The notes: generated by a model not told the origin, from the sequence alone. 21,244 nt of DNA from Bacillota bacterium (GCA_017420625.1 JAFOIR010000260.1:1-21244); one strand, 5' to 3'. Counted from the first letter of the stretch, positions 1-6,909 are shown. Made by a program: numbers and translations.

Positions 1-593
1 GCCATAATTTTGAACTGGTCGACGGCAGCGCGCCGCCCATTATGGAGGAAGAGGAACTCTTTGCATTTCTCGAAAAACGGAAAGGTCTGTTGGACGGAGT
101 CGCGTTTACCGGCGGTGAACCCTGTCTGCAGAAAAATCTTCCTGATCTGATGAAGCGGGTGAAGCAGATGGGTTACAGCATCAAACTGGATACCAACGGC
201 AATCATCCGGACATGCTGCGCAGGATGATGGAGGAGGGCCTGCTGGACTATGTGGCGATGGACATCAAAAACAGCCCCGACAAGTATGCTTTAACAGCCG
301 GGCTTCATCAGATTGATATGGGACCGATAAGAGAAAGTGTGAAAATGCTGATGGAAGGTCCCGTGAATTATGAATTCCGCACGACTTGCGTAGCACAGTT
401 TCATGAAGAAGAAGATTTTGTGAAGATCGGAGAGTGGCTGGAAGGTGCAAAAGCTTACTTTCTTCAGTCGTTCACGGATCGGGACTCGGTACCTTTCGGA
501 AATCTCACTGCACCGACCCGGGAAGAGATATACACATTTTGCCGGACTGTGCAGCGATTTATACCGAATACGCATGTGCGTGGTGTGGATTAA
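1..593 (+). CDS. nrdG: Anaerobic ribonucleotide reductase activating protein, radical SAM (5' end cut off by window)
   Basis: This is the activase that uses S-adenosylmethionine and a [4Fe-4S] cluster to place the glycyl radical on NrdD. The reading frame is open from base 3 to the TAA at 591-593, and the first visible residues are HNFELVDG. In this family that stretch directly follows the third cysteine of the CxxxCxxC cluster motif, so the cluster cysteines and roughly 40 residues lie just outside the window. The TGGEP motif that contacts SAM is encoded near 108-122, and LDTNG follows near 187-201. The sequence fits the NrdG2-like branch (about 230 residues) better than the short E. coli type. 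The ATG at 42 is internal and is not the start. The partner nrdD begins 125 bp downstream, and an NrdR-like box starts on the base after the stop codon. The family is clear; the subgroup is inferred. Confidence 0.9.
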   Translation, partial: HNFELVDGSAPPIMEEEELFAFLEKRKGLLDGVAFTGGEPCLQKNLPDLMKRVKQMGYSIKLDTNGNHPDMLRRMMEEGLLDYVAMDIKNSPDKYALTAGLHQIDMGPIRESVKMLMEGPVNYEFRTTCVAQFHEEEDFVKIGEWLEGAKAYFLQSFTDRDSVPFGNLTAPTREEIYTFCRTVQRFIPNTHVRGVD

Positions 594-609
594 CCACTAT
601 ATATTGTGG
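594..609. promoter_or_regulatory. NrdR box 1 (upstream half of a pair)
   Basis: The 16 bases CCACTATATATTGTGG form a near-perfect palindrome. They agree with the known NrdR box core (CwATATwG flanked by A/C and G/T) at almost every position. The site begins immediately after the nrdG stop codon and lies 27 bp upstream of the nrdD -35 element. NrdR is the ATP/dATP-sensing repressor of bacterial ribonucleotide reductase genes. The match is read directly; binding is inferred. Confidence 0.85.
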
Positions 610-625
610 ATAACTAAATTTTTTG

Positions 626-641
626 ATACTAGATATTGACA
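626..641. promoter_or_regulatory. NrdR box 2 (downstream half, overlaps -35)
   Basis: The 16 bases ATACTAGATATTGACA match about 11 of 16 positions of an idealised NrdR box. They start exactly 32 bp after box 1, about three helical turns, which is the usual phasing of NrdR box pairs. The right half is degenerate because it also forms the TTGACA -35 element at 636-641, so a bound repressor would block RNA polymerase directly. Confidence 0.7.
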
Positions 642-664
642 TTCCCTTCCTCTGGTGTTAGGAT
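636..664 (+). promoter_or_regulatory. Vegetative promoter of nrdD
   Basis: A consensus -35 TTGACA (636-641), a 17-bp spacer and a -10 TAGGAT (659-664) predict a transcript starting near 671, about 48 bases before the nrdD ATG. The -35 is inside the second NrdR box. nrdG has no visible terminator, so read-through from it is also possible. Confidence 0.8.
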
Positions 665-718
665 AGACGTGTTCGCAAAATAGAGAGAACAGGAAACACC
701 TTAGGGGGGGATTTTTTT

Positions 719-3193
719 ATGTATCAGGTAGTAAAACGGGACGGCAGTGTAGTCGATTTCACCATTGAAAAGATTACAGCCGCTATTACCAAGGCATTCG
801 AAGCACTCAAGAAACAATATCATCCCAGTGTCATCGAATTACTCGCACTGCATGTCACGTCTGATTTTGAAAGCAAGATCAAAGACGGAAAGATCGCCGT
901 GGAGGAGATCCAGGACAGCGTCGAGAAGATTCTTTCCGAGTCCGGTTATGCGGATGTTGCCAAAGCCTACATCCTGTATCGCCGTCAGAGAGAGAAAGTC
1001 AGAAATATCAACTCCACACTGCTGAACTACAAAGACCTGGTAGACAACTACCTGAAGATCAATGACTGGCGTGTCAAGGAGAATTCCACCGTTACCTATT
1101 CTGTCGGCGGTCTGATCCTTTCGAACTCCGGTGCTATCACAGCCAACTACTGGCTTTCCGAGATCTACGACGATGAAATCGCGGAAGCACACAGAAGCGC
1201 AGCGATCCATCTGCACGATCTGTCCATGCTGACCGGCTACTGCGCTGGATGGAGTCTGAAGCAGCTCATTCAGGAAGGTCTGGGTGGTGTTCCCGGTAAG
1301 ATTACTTCTTCTCCGGCCAAACATCTGTCGACCCTTTGCAACCAGATGGTCAACTTCCTTGGCATCATGCAGAATGAATGGGCGGGTGCGCAGGCATTCT
1401 CTTCCTTCGACACCTATCTGGCTCCGTTTGTCAAGATCGACAATCTGGACTATCACGAAGTCAAACAGTGCGTGCAGTCCTTCATCTACGGTGTCAACAC
1501 ACCGAGCCGCTGGGGCACACAGGCGCCTTTCTCCAATATCACCCTTGACTGGACCGTTCCGAATGATCTGAAGAACCTTCCGGCTATCATCGGCGGTGAG
1601 GAGATGGATTTCACCTATGGCGACTGCCAGAAGGAAATGGATATGGTCAATAAAGCCTTCATCGAAGTCATGATCGAAGGTGATGCCAATGGCCGCGGTT
1701 TCCAGTATCCGATTCCTACCTATTCGATCACCCGTGATTTCAACTGGGGCGAGACCGAGAACAACAAGCTTCTTTTCGAGATGACGGCCAAATACGGCAC
1801 ACCGTACTTCTCCAACTATATCAACTCCGATATGGAACCTTCAGATGTTCGGTCCATGTGCTGCCGTCTGAGACTGGATCTGCGTGAACTCAGAAAGAAA
1901 TCCGGCGGATTCTTCGGTTCCGGCGAGTCGACCGGTTCGATCGGCGTTGTCACCATCAATATGCCGAGAATTGCTTATGAAGCTGCAGATGAAGCTGATT
2001 TCTACAAACGTCTTGACCATCTGATGGATATCTCTGCCCGCAGTCTGAAGACCAAGCGTACGGTCATCACCAAGCTGCTTGAACAGGGTCTGTATCCCTA
2101 TACCAAGCGTTATCTGGGAACCTTCAACAATCACTTCTCAACGATCGGCCTGATCGGTATGAATGAAGTAGGTCTGAATGCCAACTGGCTTCATGCAGAT
2201 CTGACGGATCCCAAAGTGCAGAAGTTCACTCAGGATGTGCTGAACCATATGAGAGAGCGTCTGTCTGACTATCAGGAGAAATACGGCGATCTTTACAACC
2301 TGGAAGCAACACCGGCGGAGTCTACGACTTACCGTTTCGCAAAGCATGACAAGGAACTTTATCCGGATATCATCACTGCGAACATGAACGGCACGCCGTA
2401 CTATACCAACTCTTCTCATCTGCCGGTAGGCTTTACGGAAGATGTCTTCTCTGCTCTGGATATTCAGGATGATCTGCAGACCCTGTACACTTCCGGTACA
2501 GTCTTCCATGCGTTCCTTGGTGAGAAACTTCCCGATTGGAAAGCGGCAGCCAACCTGGTCCGCAAGATTGCGGAGAACTATAAGCTGCCTTACTATACCA
2601 TGTCACCCACTTATTCCGTCTGTAAAGATCACGGATACCTGACCGGCGAGCAGTATGTCTGCCCGATCTGCGGCGCAAAGACTGAAGTCTACAGCCGTAT
2701 TACCGGTTACTACCGTCCGGTTCAGAACTGGAATGACGGTAAAGCTCAGGAATACAAGGATCGTAAGGTTTACAACATCGGTCGTTCTCGTCTTTCTCAT
2801 ACCGGTCCGCTGCCGGCAGGAGAGATCCTGGAAAGAGAAATGCATGAGCGTCCGTCCTACGAAAAAGTCGAGGAGAAACCCGTAGAGCAAACACTGGCGG
2901 AAGCAGCGATTGAAGCCGCAGCCGAACCCGGTTGCTGTGCACCGACTGAGCCGGTCATGGCTAGTGCGATCCTCTTCAAAACTCCCACCTGCCCGAACTG
3001 TAAAGCAGCCATGGCGCTGCTGGATAAGGCCGGAGTTGTATACCAGACACTGAATGCGAATGAAGAAAAAGATCTGGTAGCCAAATTTGGCATCAAACAG
3101 GCTCCGACACTGGTTGTTTTGAATGACGGCGGCTATGAGAAATTCCGCGGCGTTTCCGATATCAAGGGCTGGCTGATGGCTTCCAGAAAGTAA
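719..3193 (+). CDS. nrdD: Anaerobic ribonucleoside-triphosphate reductase (class III) with C-terminal fused redoxin domain
   Basis: This 824-residue protein reduces ribonucleoside triphosphates to deoxyribonucleotides with a glycyl radical. Residues 2-93 form an ATP cone, the allosteric activity site. The ten-stranded barrel follows and includes C381-C382 in MCCRLRLD, the region of the thiyl-radical cysteine. A zinc site near the C-terminus is C635-x2-H638 with C648-x2-C651. The radical glycine is G663 in SRITGYYRP. Ordinary NrdD would end near residue 700. Here an Ala/Glu/Pro-rich linker (about 700-747) with a vicinal cysteine pair (C739-C740) leads into a redoxin domain (748-824). That domain has the active-site motif C758-P-N-C761 and a cis-proline motif QAPT (P796). 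The ribosome binding site AGGGGGGG (703-710) sets the start. Thioredoxin reductase follows 87 bp later, which suggests a redoxin-driven rather than formate-driven enzyme. That last point is inferred from known NrdD subtypes that use thioredoxin. Confidence 0.96.
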   Translation: MYQVVKRDGSVVDFTIEKITAAITKAFEALKKQYHPSVIELLALHVTSDFESKIKDGKIAVEEIQDSVEKILSESGYADVAKAYILYRRQREKVRNINSTLLNYKDLVDNYLKINDWRVKENSTVTYSVGGLILSNSGAITANYWLSEIYDDEIAEAHRSAAIHLHDLSMLTGYCAGWSLKQLIQEGLGGVPGKITSSPAKHLSTLCNQMVNFLGIMQNEWAGAQAFSSFDTYLAPFVKIDNLDYHEVKQCVQSFIYGVNTPSRWGTQAPFSNITLDWTVPNDLKNLPAIIGGEEMDFTYGDCQKEMDMVNKAFIEVMIEGDANGRGFQYPIPTYSITRDFNWGETENNKLLFEMTAKYGTPYFSNYINSDMEPSDVRSMCCRLRLDLRELRKKSGGFFGSGESTGSIGVVTINMPRIAYEAADEADFYKRLDHLMDISARSLKTKRTVITKLLEQGLYPYTKRYLGTFNNHFSTIGLIGMNEVGLNANWLHADLTDPKVQKFTQDVLNHMRERLSDYQEKYGDLYNLEATPAESTTYRFAKHDKELYPDIITANMNGTPYYTNSSHLPVGFTEDVFSALDIQDDLQTLYTSGTVFHAFLGEKLPDWKAAANLVRKIAENYKLPYYTMSPTYSVCKDHGYLTGEQYVCPICGAKTEVYSRITGYYRPVQNWNDGKAQEYKDRKVYNIGRSRLSHTGPLPAGEILEREMHERPSYEKVEEKPVEQTLAEAAIEAAAEPGCCAPTEPVMASAILFKTPTCPNCKAAMALLDKAGVVYQTLNANEEKDLVAKFGIKQAPTLVVLNDGGYEKFRGVSDIKGWLMASRK

Positions 3194-3227
3194 TCAGAGA
3201 CGCTCTGTGAAAGAAACCAAACAAACA

Positions 3228-3261
3228 GGAGACAGACCCTTTACGGGTTTGTCTCCGTTTT
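3228..3261 (+). terminator. Hairpin with T-run between nrdD and trxB
   Basis: The arms 3228-3239 and 3245-3256 pair over 12 bp with one G-U pair around the loop TTTAC, and are followed by GTTTT. The T-tract is short and the trxB ribosome binding site starts only five bases later. It probably reduces expression of trxB relative to nrdD rather than stopping transcription fully. No separate trxB promoter is evident in the remaining bases. Confidence 0.7.
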
Positions 3262-3280
3262 GTACAAAGGAGAATCTTAA

Positions 3281-4198
3281 ATGTATGATATAATAGTTGT
3301 CGGCGGAGGTCCTGCCGGAATGACCGCAGCTCTTTACGCACTGAGAAATGGAAAGTCTGCTCTTGTAATTGAAAAAGAAGGATTTGGCGGACAAATTACA
3401 CATTCACCCAAGGTAGAAAATTATCCTGGATTTGTTTCTATTTCCGGCAATGAACTGGCTGATCACATGATGGGTCAGATCATGGAGCAAGGCGCTGATA
3501 TCGAGATCTCGAAGGTTACAGGGATCGAGCCGAAAGATGGTTACTGGGCAGTTCTGACAGAGGATGATGCATCATTTGAAGCCAAGGCGGTTGTCATTGC
3601 CACAGGAGTGAAGCACAGGCTGCTCGGACTTCCCGGTGAAACAGATCTCATCGGTGAAGGTATTTCCTTCTGTGCAGTTTGTGATGGGGATTTTTATACG
3701 GGCAAAGAAGTGATTATGGTAGGAGGCGGCAATTCCGCCCTTCAGGAAGCGATCCTTCTGTCTGACAAATGCACCAAAGTCACGATCGTTCAGGATCTCC
3801 CGTTCCTGACAGGCGAGAAAACGCTGCAGGACATTCTGGGAAAGAGAGAGAATGTCAGTGTTATTACCGGACAAAAAGTTGTTCAGCTGCTGACAGCAGA
3901 TGATGGTTCTTTCCGCGGAATCCAAATCCGTGGCTCAGAGGATGGGATAGAGCAGGAACTTTTTGCCGATGGAATGTTTGTAGCAATTGGCCTCATTCCC
4001 GAGAATAAGCCTTTTGAAGAACTTGCTGATCTGAATAACTGGGGTTATTTTGATTCAGGCGAAGCCTGTACAACAAAGACACCGGGTATTTATGTTGCCG
4101 GTGACTGCCGAAGCAAACAGATCAGGCAGGTATCAACTGCATGTGCCGATGGAGCGGTCGCGGCACTGGCTGCGTGTCGGTATATTGATGGATTGTAA
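3281..4198 (+). CDS. trxB: Thioredoxin-disulfide reductase-like flavoprotein with atypical nicotinamide site
   Basis: This 305-residue flavoenzyme has the length and layout of low-molecular-weight thioredoxin reductase. The FAD site GGGPAG is at residues 8-13, the redox-active C131-A-V-C134 lies in FCAVCDGD, the nucleotide-fold GGGNSA is at 148-153, and the C-terminal FAD motif AGDCR (273-277) is followed by a Q-V-S-T-A segment. The motif that normally binds the NADPH 2'-phosphate (HRRxxxR, about 18 residues after GGGNSA) is replaced by VQDLPFLT (170-177). The electron donor may therefore be NADH, ferredoxin or another carrier. AAAGGAG at 3266-3272 is a good ribosome binding site. Its place directly behind an NrdD carrying a fused redoxin suggests it recharges that redoxin. 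It could also serve free thioredoxins elsewhere in the genome. Confidence 0.92.
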   Translation: MYDIIVVGGGPAGMTAALYALRNGKSALVIEKEGFGGQITHSPKVENYPGFVSISGNELADHMMGQIMEQGADIEISKVTGIEPKDGYWAVLTEDDASFEAKAVVIATGVKHRLLGLPGETDLIGEGISFCAVCDGDFYTGKEVIMVGGGNSALQEAILLSDKCTKVTIVQDLPFLTGEKTLQDILGKRENVSVITGQKVVQLLTADDGSFRGIQIRGSEDGIEQELFADGMFVAIGLIPENKPFEELADLNNWGYFDSGEACTTKTPGIYVAGDCRSKQIRQVSTACADGAVAALAACRYIDGL

Positions 4199-4255
4199 AA
4201 AGACTGCCTTTGAAAAAGAGTAATCGAAAAGATCAATAGAAAACGAAAAAACTAG

Positions 4256-4292
4256 AAAAATAAGAACCCCGAGATGAGGGGTTCTTATTTTT
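4256..4292. terminator. Bidirectional terminator between trxB and the minus-strand operon
   Basis: A perfect 15-bp inverted repeat has arms 4256-4270 and 4278-4292, a 7-base loop, a GC-rich CCCC/GGGG base, and A/T runs on the outside of both arms. It can therefore terminate the + strand transcript from trxB and the - strand transcript whose last stop codon (TGA) is at 4293-4295. Confidence 0.92.
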
Positions 4293-4922
4293 TCACTGGG
4301 ATAATTTGCTTCGTTTTACGAGGATAAAATAGATGGCAAGGATCACGATACCGCTGACGAAACTGAATCCGGCCAGGGTGGAAGCAAATACGCTAAGCGG
4401 ACTGTCCGCATGTTCCCCGAAATTCAGATACGTGGATCCGAAATAGTCCTTGAAATTCTGTTCATTGATCTCTACATCCGTGAAGATCACTCCCGCAGCG
4501 TCGATGGCTTCCTGGCGGAGTGCATCATTTATGTCATAGAGCGTACCGTAGAGTTCCACGGCGTAGCCGTCTTTAAGCGCCTGAGCGATGGTTGCTTCAT
4601 TGGAAGAGGAAGCACGGACGATATAAGCCTGTTGATTCTCATCGAAGAAAAAGAAGTAATTATCGTTATCGTTCTCGACGGAATACAGGAAAGGAATATA
4701 ACGGGTAACCGTTATTTTGACATATGTTTCAGCTTTATCGGTCTGCAGGTTCTGAAGGTCGGAAAGCTCCGGAACAGGACCGCCGCGCTTTTTCAGGGTG
4801 ATGGAACCACCCACAAAGAAGAGCAGAAGACCGAAAACGATCAGACCGATCGCGAGATAGAGCATGGATTTCCGGGGCGGTGGAACCGGATGATCCGTAT
4901 GAAAGATTTTTCGAAGCAGCAT
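4293..4922 (-). CDS. Hypothetical protein with two transmembrane segments
   Basis: I do not recognise this 209-residue protein. A short N-terminal tail (1-19) contains HPVPPPRKS, then a hydrophobic segment at about 20-42. A polar region of about 135 residues (43-177) follows, with an aromatic/acidic patch at 81-94 (repeated D, N, Y and F). A second hydrophobic segment (about 178-202) is followed by a basic tail VKRSK. The basic residues at both ends predict cytoplasmic termini and an extracytoplasmic middle domain. No lipobox or catalytic motif is visible. The start lies 9 bp after the stop of the upstream HTH gene on the same strand, with AAGG as a modest ribosome binding site, so the two are probably co-transcribed. 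A role as membrane partner or sensor for the HTH protein is possible but only inferred from position. Confidence 0.75.
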   Translation of the reverse strand: MLLRKIFHTDHPVPPPRKSMLYLAIGLIVFGLLLFFVGGSITLKKRGGPVPELSDLQNLQTDKAETYVKITVTRYIPFLYSVENDNDNYFFFFDENQQAYIVRASSSNEATIAQALKDGYAVELYGTLYDINDALRQEAIDAAGVIFTDVEINEQNFKDYFGSTYLNFGEHADSPLSVFASTLAGFSFVSGIVILAIYFILVKRSKLSQ

Positions 4923-4931
4923 AGGGAAGCC

Positions 4932-5486
4932 TTATTTCTTCAGAAGAGAAGAAAGATTTCCGAGATTGCCGAGGTTTCCGCCAAATCCTCCGGCTACCAG
5001 TATTCCCAAAGCATCAGAAAGTTCGAGCTTATCACCTTTCAGAATCTTCAGAGCGAGCTTCTTGTTGTCACTCTTGGCTTTACGATATGCTTCCAGCATG
5101 GTTTTCTCTGAAGCGGTGAGTGTTGTAGAAGAAGAGGTCGTTTTTTTCGCAGTCGAAGAAGCTGTCGGCTTTTTAGCGGTCGAAGAGGAAGAGGAAGGCT
5201 TCTTCGCCGCAGCAGAGGAAGAAGTTGTCTTTTTCGCTGTACTGGAGGAAGAAGTCGTTTTCTTTGCGGTACTGGCAGTCTTGGATGCCTCGATCAGGGA
5301 AGTCTGTGTCACACCCGTTGCTTTGGCGATCTGCTTCAGCTGTGCCTGGGTGGGAATCAGTTCTCCCCGCTCGGCTTTGCCGATATCAGAACCGGTCATG
5401 CCGTCTACTTTTTCAGCCAGAGCAGTTTGCGTCAGTTTTGCACCTGCACGGGCTTCTTTTAAAAGATCAGCTAATTTCTTTGCCAT
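4932..5486 (-). CDS. HTH (XRE-like) protein with Lys/Ser/Ala repeat linker and C-terminal helical domain
   Basis: The 184-residue protein has three parts. Residues about 5-66 look like an XRE/Cro helix-turn-helix domain: the pattern TQTALAEKV, then DIGKAERGE, then a third helix ending in a T-Q-T-S-L element. Residues 70-122 are a low-complexity linker built from imperfect repeats of STAKKTTSSS, resembling bacterial histone-H1-like tails. Residues 123-184 form a helical domain with LTASEKTMLEAYRKAKSDN, then a glycine-rich end containing GNLGNLGNL. A GGAGGAA ribosome binding site fits the ATG. The gene sits 33 bp downstream of the glycerol-1-phosphate dehydrogenase gene and 9 bp upstream of a membrane protein gene. 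The linker could bind DNA nonspecifically or be modified. Whether this is a classical regulator or a nucleoid protein cannot be told from sequence. The gene itself is certain; the function is not. Confidence 0.85.
   Translation of the reverse strand: MAKKLADLLKEARAGAKLTQTALAEKVDGMTGSDIGKAERGELIPTQAQLKQIAKATGVTQTSLIEASKTASTAKKTTSSSSTAKKTTSSSAAAKKPSSSSSTAKKPTASSTAKKTTSSSTTLTASEKTMLEAYRKAKSDNKKLALKILKGDKLELSDALGILVAGGFGGNLGNLGNLSSLLKK
5121..5279 (-). repeat. Degenerate in-frame tandem repeat encoding STAKKTTSSS units
   Basis: About five imperfect copies of a 30-36 base unit encode S/A-T-A-K-K-T/P-T/S-S-S-S. The copies differ at the DNA level (for example TTCTTCGCC versus TTTTTCGCT on the + strand), so the array is old or has been kept by selection on the protein rather than freshly amplified. 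Its length may vary between strains. Confidence 0.8.
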
Positions 5487-5519
5487 GAAAAATTCCTCCG
5501 ATCTGTCATCAATTTGGAT

Positions 5520-6848
5520 TTATTCTACACCTTCAGGTGTCTGTTTGTAAATAGAAAGGTTCATCTGGTCAGCGAAGGCTTCCAGCAGTCCGCAGTTCTC
5601 CAGAAGCCATAAAAGGGTATACCGGTCTTTCAGATCCTTCGCCCAGCGAATCGCATGTCGGATGCGTTTTTCTCCGTAAAATGAAAGGAAGTCCTTGATG
5701 TCATATCCGGCGCATTGAAGGAGGGAAAGCATCTCTTCCGGTGAGGGAGCTTCAGCGAGAATTCCACGGATCTCTTCCCAGTGTGCATGGATCACATCAA
5801 GGCGGTTTGTCCGGTAAAAACCAACTTTCTGCTGCAGAGCGATGACCTCCGGGGCAAGAAGACCATAGATGGTTTTGACCTCTTCTGAATACCGGTCCTG
5901 ATCAAAATGATAGTGGAAGAAGGAAGGATCCGTATTAAGAAGCATCTGGCGAAGTCCGGCTGTCAGGATGCTGGAATAGGCGACATCGATCCCATGCGGC
6001 AGATAGGGTTCATGAAAAGCAACACCGGTAATCTCGAAGAAGTGAGAAAAATGATGTTCAGATCCGCTGGCAGGACGGGAATTACCCATATAGGCCATGG
6101 CAACGCCGACCATCACCAGTGATTCCATTAAATCTCCGACCGCTTTCTCCTCCCGATTCATGCATCCGGCGATATGATTCCTTGTCCTTTGGACTTCCTT
6201 CATGGTCAGATCGTAGATGGTCCGGCAGAAGTGCTCGCCGGTGATTACATGAGCGATCTTCCAGTCGTTCAGACAGGAATATTTACCAAGAATATCGCCG
6301 ATTCCGGCACGGATCATATCCATCGGTGCATCCTTCAGAATTCGGGTATCACCTACGATCCAGGAAGCAACGTGGGCATTCAGCGTTACTTTCATACCCT
6401 TGAGAATCAGTGCAGCGCCAATGGAGGCGAAGCCGTCCATGGAAGGAGCGGTAGCAATGATCATATACGGAATCTCGCATAGAAAGCTGACATATTTGCA
6501 CAGATCATTAATGACCCCGGACCCGATGCCGATCAGGGCATCAAAGGAACAGATGCCGTCTTGTATGGCGGCTTCCCGGATACGGTCGATCGATTGTTCA
6601 TCCGGTATCAGAACGTCTGACTGATCAAAGAATACTTCGGAAAAAAGAATTCCGCCGGCAGAAAGAGCATCCATTAATTCCCCTATAGCCAGTGGACGGG
6701 TATTGGCATCACTGATGATCAGGACACGGTGAAGACCGCTCAGCAGGCGGGGAATCTCGCGAATGACATCATGACCGATCAGAACCTCGCGAACCGGGCA
6801 TTCATGGGTGCGGCCGCAGTCACAGGAAAAGGATTGCAAAAACTCCAT
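5520..6848 (-). CDS. egsA: sn-glycerol-1-phosphate dehydrogenase (AraM/EgsA type)
   Basis: This 442-residue protein belongs to the iron-containing alcohol dehydrogenase superfamily, glycerol-1-phosphate dehydrogenase branch. It reduces dihydroxyacetone phosphate to sn-glycerol-1-phosphate with NAD(P)H. The nucleotide-binding segment is GIGSGVINDLCK (107-118) and the branch-typical substrate motif is TAPSMDGFAS (133-142). Likely metal ligands by family pattern are D185 in GIGDILGK, H265 in GSEHHFSH and H285 in LPHGID. The N-terminal segment contains SCDCGRTH, a cysteine pair often seen in the Bacillus-type enzymes. GGAGG precedes the ATG, and an extended -10 promoter lies at 6879-6907 on the minus strand. 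It is the first gene of the three-gene minus-strand unit. In bacteria such enzymes are known from Bacillus, where the product feeds heptaprenylglyceryl-phosphate synthesis. No such synthase gene is visible here. Confidence 0.9.
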   Translation of the reverse strand: MEFLQSFSCDCGRTHECPVREVLIGHDVIREIPRLLSGLHRVLIISDANTRPLAIGELMDALSAGGILFSEVFFDQSDVLIPDEQSIDRIREAAIQDGICSFDALIGIGSGVINDLCKYVSFLCEIPYMIIATAPSMDGFASIGAALILKGMKVTLNAHVASWIVGDTRILKDAPMDMIRAGIGDILGKYSCLNDWKIAHVITGEHFCRTIYDLTMKEVQRTRNHIAGCMNREEKAVGDLMESLVMVGVAMAYMGNSRPASGSEHHFSHFFEITGVAFHEPYLPHGIDVAYSSILTAGLRQMLLNTDPSFFHYHFDQDRYSEEVKTIYGLLAPEVIALQQKVGFYRTNRLDVIHAHWEEIRGILAEAPSPEEMLSLLQCAGYDIKDFLSFYGEKRIRHAIRWAKDLKDRYTLLWLLENCGLLEAFADQMNLSIYKQTPEGVE

Positions 6849-6878
6849 GGGAGCCTCCAGAGAGAATAGATTAGATCG

Positions 6879-6907
6879 AGTTTAGCATAGAAAGGTGAAA
6901 GAAACAA
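6879..6907 (-). promoter_or_regulatory. Extended -10 promoter for the minus-strand operon
   Basis: On the minus strand, TTGTTT (complement of 6902-6907), a 17-bp spacer and TAAACT (complement of 6879-6884) are preceded by the extended -10 dinucleotide TG plus one base. Transcription would start about 25 bases before the dehydrogenase ATG. Confidence 0.6.
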
Positions 6908-6909
6908 GA

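Noticed and set aside
42..44. ATG at 42 as the start of nrdG
   Set aside because: The frame is open upstream to the window edge, and the HN before it belongs to the radical-SAM cluster region, so the gene begins outside the window.
4410..5111. Plus-strand open frame across the two minus-strand genes
   Set aside because: It spans parts of two well-supported genes, including the membrane segments and HTH protein, and lacks a plausible start signal.
5121..5279. Repeat array as CRISPR or other non-coding repeat
   Set aside because: The units are in frame, degenerate at DNA level, have no unique spacers, and encode a clear protein linker.
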